A stretch of DNA of 10,338 nucleotides, taken from assembly GCA_012032075.1 (NCBI GenBank), contig JAAURU010000087.1, positions 1 through 10,338 of the forward strand. The letters run 5' to 3'. Each line of letters starts with the position of its first letter. The stretch's first letter is position 1. Shown in pieces: positions 6,700 through 10,338 of this stretch. The stretch comes from Flavobacterium sp. (GTDB lineage Bacteria > Bacteroidota > Bacteroidia > Flavobacteriales > Flavobacteriaceae). Both the position numbers and the translations under genes were made by a program. The notes under the pieces are model-generated. The model was not told where the DNA came from and ran no database searches. It saw only the letters and a program-made list of their open reading frames with translations.

Positions 6700-6733
6700 G
6701 TCAATTCGAGCGTAGTCGAGAACCTTATGAAAA
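6700..6733 (+). repeat. REP-like repeat, copy E (direct)
   Basis: GTCAATTCGAGCGTAGTCGA followed by GAACCTTATGAAAA. It has two substitutions in the core but an intact CTTATGAAAA extension, so that extension belongs to the unit rather than to chance flanking sequence. Confidence 0.85.
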
Positions 6734-6787
6734 CGAATAGCATCATTTCCAATTAAGGTGAGAAGATAAAATATTGCAATCCTCATA

Positions 6788-6837
6788 AAAATTCCTCAAT
6801 TTTATAGTCTAATTCAAGCTGTAAAATGAGGAATTTT
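6788..6837 (+). promoter_or_regulatory. Hairpin enclosing the GH92 start codon
   Basis: AAAATTCCTCAATTTT at 6788-6803 is nearly the reverse complement of AAAATGAGGAATTTT at 6823-6837. They give about 15 base pairs with one bulged A and a 19-base loop. The ATG at 6826-6828 lies inside the right arm, so the mRNA start could be masked. Much of the stem is A-T, and no ligand or regulator is evident. Confidence 0.4.
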
Positions 6838-9608
6838 CTTTTAACACTACTTTTTATCGCAAATTTTACATTGGCACAAGATTTTGCCAAATACGTAAAT
6901 CCATTTATTGGCACAGGTGGTCACGGCCATACGTTTCCAGGAGCCACAACACCTTATGGAATGGTGCAATTGTCTCCAGATACTCGAATTGATGGAAGTT
7001 GGGACGGTTGTGGTGGCTATCATTATTCTGATTCAGTGATTTATGGATTTTCCCACACCCACTTGAATGGAACAGGAGTTTCTGATTATGGTGATATCAT
7101 GTTAATGCCAACCATGGGCGAACCTTCCTTTGATAATAAAAGCTATTCTTCGGCTTTCTCTCATGTGAATGAAAAAGCTTCTGCTGGTTTATACTGTGTA
7201 AAATTAGACAAACACAACATTGATGTGAGTTTAACGGCTTCAACACGCGTAGGTTTTCATGAATATACTTTTAACCAAGATGGTCAAGCCAATATTATTC
7301 TGGATTTGAATCACCGAGATAAATTGTTAGAAGGAAGAGTAAACATCATTGATGATAAAACTATTGAAGTATTACGAAGAAGTGAAGCTTGGGCAACCAA
7401 TCAATACGTTTATGCGCGAATTGAGTTTAATGTTCCTTTAAATATAAATTTGATTAAAGGAGAAACTACTAAATTGGATTGGATATATAAAGGAAATGAT
7501 GTGGCATTAAGTTTTTCTAAAAAAGTAAAAAAAGGAGAAAAAATATTAGTAAAAGTATCGCTTTCTCCAACAGGTTTTGAGGGAGCCGAATTAAACAGTT
7601 CTGAAATCAAACATTGGGATTTCGAAAAAGTGCATCAAGACGCTGTACAACTTTGGAACAAAGAATTGTCAAAAATTGAAGTAACTTCAGATGATAAAGA
7701 CAAATTAGCTATTTTCTATACTGCTTTATATCATACCATGATGCAACCTAATATTGCACAAGATTTAGATGGAAAGTATAGAGGTCGTGACAATAAAATT
7801 CATCAAGCAGAAGGGTTTGATTATTACACGGTTTTCTCGCTTTGGGATACGTTTCGTGCTGCACATCCTTTATATACATTGATTGATAAAAACGAACAAT
7901 CAGATTACATCAATACATTTCTAAAGCAATATGAACAAGGAGGACGATTGCCCGTTTGGGAATTAGCTTCTAATGAAACCGATTGCATGATTGGCTACCA
8001 TTCGGTTTCTGTAATTGCAGATGCCATCGTAAAAGGAATTAATGGGTTTGATTACGAAAAAGCATTCGAAGCCAGTAAAGCTTCAGCTATGAGAGATGTT
8101 TTGGGCTTAGAAGCCTACAAAAAAAACGGATTCATTTCTATAGATGATGATCATGAAAGTGTTTCCAAAACCGTGGAATATTCCTATGACGATTGGTGTA
8201 TTGCACAAATGGCTACTATTTTAGGACATCAGGAAGACTATCAGTATTTTATGAAACGTTCACAAAATTGGAAAAACCTTTTCGATTGGGAAACGGGTTT
8301 CATTAGACCAAAGAAAAATGGAGGTTGGGACAAACCTTTTGATCCAAGAGAAGTGAATAATAATTATACCGAAGGTAATGCGTGGCAATACACGTTTTTC
8401 GTGCCACAAGATATTCAAGGAATGATTGAAGCCTATGGTGGATCAGAAAAATTTGAAGCCAAATTAGACGAAATGTTCAACAGTGAAAGCAAAACCACAG
8501 GTCGCGAACAAGTAGATGTAACAGGCTTAATTGGACAATATGCTCACGGAAACGAACCCAGTCACCATATGGCTTATTTGTACAATTATGTAGGTAAACC
8601 AGAAAAAACAAACGAAAAAGTAAAATACATTTTAGAAAATTTCTACAAAACACACCAGACGGTTTAATAGGAAACGAAGATTGCGGCCAAATGAGCGCTT
8701 GGTATGTATTGAGTGCAATGGGAATTTATGCGGTTACTCCAGGATTAAATGAATGGGAGCTAACGACACAAAATTTTGACTTGATTAAAGTTACTGATGA
8801 TAAAGGTAAAATAGGCTATCTAGATAAATATACTAAAACAATATTTCTACCTGAATTCTCACGTGAAGAAAAAGTAAATCCAAACGGAAATTATATGCAA
8901 AAAATAATTCCTGTTCCTATAATTAATGCTGCAAGTAAATCTTTCAAAGACAAATTAAATATAACATTTGATTCACAAATCAAAGACACTGAATATTTTT
9001 ACAGTATCAATGATTCTGAATTTAAAATGTTTGATAAAAAATTAATTTTAGACAAATCAGCAATTATTAAATTTTATTCTGATGATGGTTTTGGTAAAGT
9101 TAGCGACACCATTTCCGCTCAATTCTTCAAAAAACCAAATAACTATACGATAAACATTCTGCCTAAACTAGATAAACAATATCACGCAGGTGGTCCAGAT
9201 GGTTTGCTAGATGGGATTCATGGAGATGTAAATTGGAGAAAAGGAGAGTGGCAAGGGTATCAAGGAAGAGATTTTGAAGCCATAATCGATTTGCAAAAGG
9301 AAATGAAAATTGAAAGTGTTTCGGCTAATTTCCTTCAAGATACTAGAGCTTGGATTTTAATGCCAACATATGTCGAGTTTTATGTATCCAATGATAATAA
9401 AAGCTTTAAAAAAGTCATTACAGTAAAAAATCAGTTTGATCCAAAAAATTATGAAGTTATAACACAAAACATGAAAGTTTTAATATATGAACATGCAAGA
9501 TATGTAAAAATCATTGCTAAAAACTTTGGAAAACTGCCTAAATGGCATCAAGGTCATCCTTACGATGGTGATGCTTATATTTTTATTGATGAAATAACTG
9601 TGAATTAA
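6826..9608 (+). CDS. Secreted GH92 alpha-mannosidase-type glycosidase with C-terminal discoidin-like domain, frameshifted
   Basis: One gene of about 927 residues, interrupted by a missing A in the run at 8647-8650. The first frame ends FYKTHQTV; adding one A gives FYKNTPDGLIGNEDCGQMSA, the expected GH92 sequence. A signal peptide (MRNFLLTLLFIANFTLAQ) is followed by the GH92 N-terminal beta-sandwich (VNPFIGTGGHGHTFPGATTP, GFSHTHLNGTG) and the helical-barrel domain. The barrel has SLWDTFRAAHPL, YTEGNAWQY with the likely catalytic acid Glu516, GNEPSHHMAYLYNYVG and GNEDCGQMSAW. Residues about 700-775 look like a small beta domain as in chitobiase C-termini, and about 785-927 like an F5/8 type C carbohydrate-binding domain. 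Family members are exo-acting, calcium-dependent alpha-mannosidases, mostly on N-glycan or mannan side chains; linkage cannot be read here. No SusC/SusD or regulator is adjacent. The ATG at 8691 is not a separate gene start. Confidence 0.9.
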
Positions 9609-10338
9609 TCCTTAATAGGAAATAGAATAGACCAAATCACAGAAATTAATAAAACACCTGCTACAACGCTCAATGACGCTAAAGAAGAGATGTGTATAAA
9701 GGGTGCAATAATCATTTTAATACCTATAAAAGCTAAAATAAGCGCTAATCCATAATGCAAACGACTAAACATATACATGAAGTTAGCCAACAAAAAATAA
9801 AGGGAACGAAGTCCTAAAATGGCAAAAATGTTGGAAGTATACAAAATAAAAAGGATCATCTGGTGCAATTGCAAAAATAGCTGGAATACTATCTACAGCA
9901 AAAAGTAAATCGGTAAATTCAATAATAGCAACTACAACAAGTAGAGGAGTAGCCATTTTAATTCCGTTTTGAATTGTGAAGAATTTATCTCCGTCAAACT
10001 TTGGGCTAACCTTAAAAAATTTATGAACTAGTTTTGCACCAGGACTTTTAGAAAAATCTTTTTCACCATCATCTTCACTTGTACTAAACCAAGATTTAAT
10101 ACCCGCAACAATAAGAATAATACCAAAAATAGTTAGTAAAGCATTTATTCTTACGTTGTGTCCTAAAACCTCCATTTCTGGTAAATATGTATAGTTTAAA
10201 ATCCAAACTCCAGAAAATATAAAAATTGCTCGAAAAAATAAAGCTCCTAAAACTCCCCAAAATAAGACTTTATGTTGGTATTCTTTAGCAACATTAAAAT
10301 AGCCAAAGACTAATATAAAGACAAACAAATTATCTACA
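9605..10338 (-). CDS. TerC family integral membrane protein, partial and frameshifted
   Basis: Read right to left, the gene enters from beyond the right edge as VDNLFVFILVFGYF, one of the two acidic membrane signatures of TerC/Alx proteins. It continues with GVLGALFFRAIFIFSGVWIL, NALLTIFGIILIVAGIKSWF, a charged loop (SEDDGEKDFSKSPGAK) and the second signature EFTDLLFAVDSIPA. At the 5-A run 9848-9852 one extra base shifts the frame. Removing it gives DDPFILYTSNIFAILGLRSL and two more helices to the stop at 9605-9607. About 244 codons are present; the N-terminal part is missing. Apparent starts near 10326 (TTG) and at 9874 are not real. TerC/Alx proteins are linked to metal (manganese, calcium) export or tellurite resistance. 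The stop overlaps that of the opposing GH92 gene in a shared TTAA. Confidence 0.88.

Larger units (their letters stand above)
6493..6825. other. Gene-free spacer between GIY-YIG and GH92 genes
   Basis: I see no credible gene on either strand. The 333 bases hold repeat copies D and E and the left arm of the start-codon hairpin of the GH92 gene. No clear TAnnTTTG promoter motif is visible, so the GH92 promoter is not identified. Confidence 0.6.

Noticed and set aside
5966..6733. CRISPR array
   Set aside because: Copies are spaced irregularly (from about 100 to about 390 bases), occur in both orientations, and flank a gene; there are no uniform spacers or cas genes.
7410..7610. Minus-strand open frame of 66 codons
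   Set aside because: Lies inside the GH92 coding sequence and has no features of a real protein.
8691..9608. Separate gene starting at ATG 8691
   Set aside because: The sequence just before it in the same frame reads NTPDGLIGNEDCGQ, the middle of the GH92 domain, so it is the continuation of the gene starting at 6826.
1..10338. tRNA or rRNA genes
   Set aside because: I saw no cloverleaf-like segment or conserved rRNA sequence in any spacer; a tRNA-finding program was not available.

Overview
The window looks like a chromosomal segment from a Flavobacteriaceae-type Bacteroidetes (Flavobacterium-like). It is strongly AT-rich, and its genes have no Shine-Dalgarno motifs. Several genes are preceded by the Bacteroidetes -7 promoter motif TAnnTTTG. 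The protein content (BatD/BatE, CvpA, PheS with a small flavobacterial companion, GH92, TerC) also fits.

Layout. 1-1213 (+): the end of a Bat (aerotolerance-type) operon, with the C-terminus of BatD followed by BatE. 1318-2690 (+): a multi-pass membrane protein with a glycine-rich-protein-type N-terminal domain and a Cys/Gly tail. 2691-3653 (-): cvpA and a small unknown gene. 3811-5959 (+): a conserved small protein, pheS, and a second small protein. 5960-6825: a repeat-rich island of five copies of a GC-rich, REP-like element around a GIY-YIG nuclease gene. 6826-9608 (+): a secreted GH92 alpha-mannosidase-type glycosidase with a C-terminal discoidin-like domain. 9605-10338 (-): a TerC-family membrane protein that runs off the right edge.

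Two themes run across the window. First, six of the eleven genes (batD, the 1318-2690 gene, the 2691-3067 gene, cvpA, GH92, terC) are each interrupted by one or more tiny indels, eight in all. Nearly all lie in A/T homopolymers, and conserved protein sequence resumes in another frame. This pattern points to sequencing or assembly indels rather than gene decay, so those genes are annotated here across the breaks. Second, the intergenic DNA is structured: 7-bp-periodic ACT/AGT arrays in three spacers, a long hairpin element before pheS, and the REP-like element around the GIY-YIG gene.

The best candidate for an undescribed system is the pairing of the GIY-YIG nuclease with the REP-like repeat. 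Copies flank the gene in inverted orientation, and one copy encodes the protein's last residues. This resembles the relation between REP elements and their transposases, but with a different nuclease fold. The mobilisation idea is inference; the repeat geometry is directly visible.
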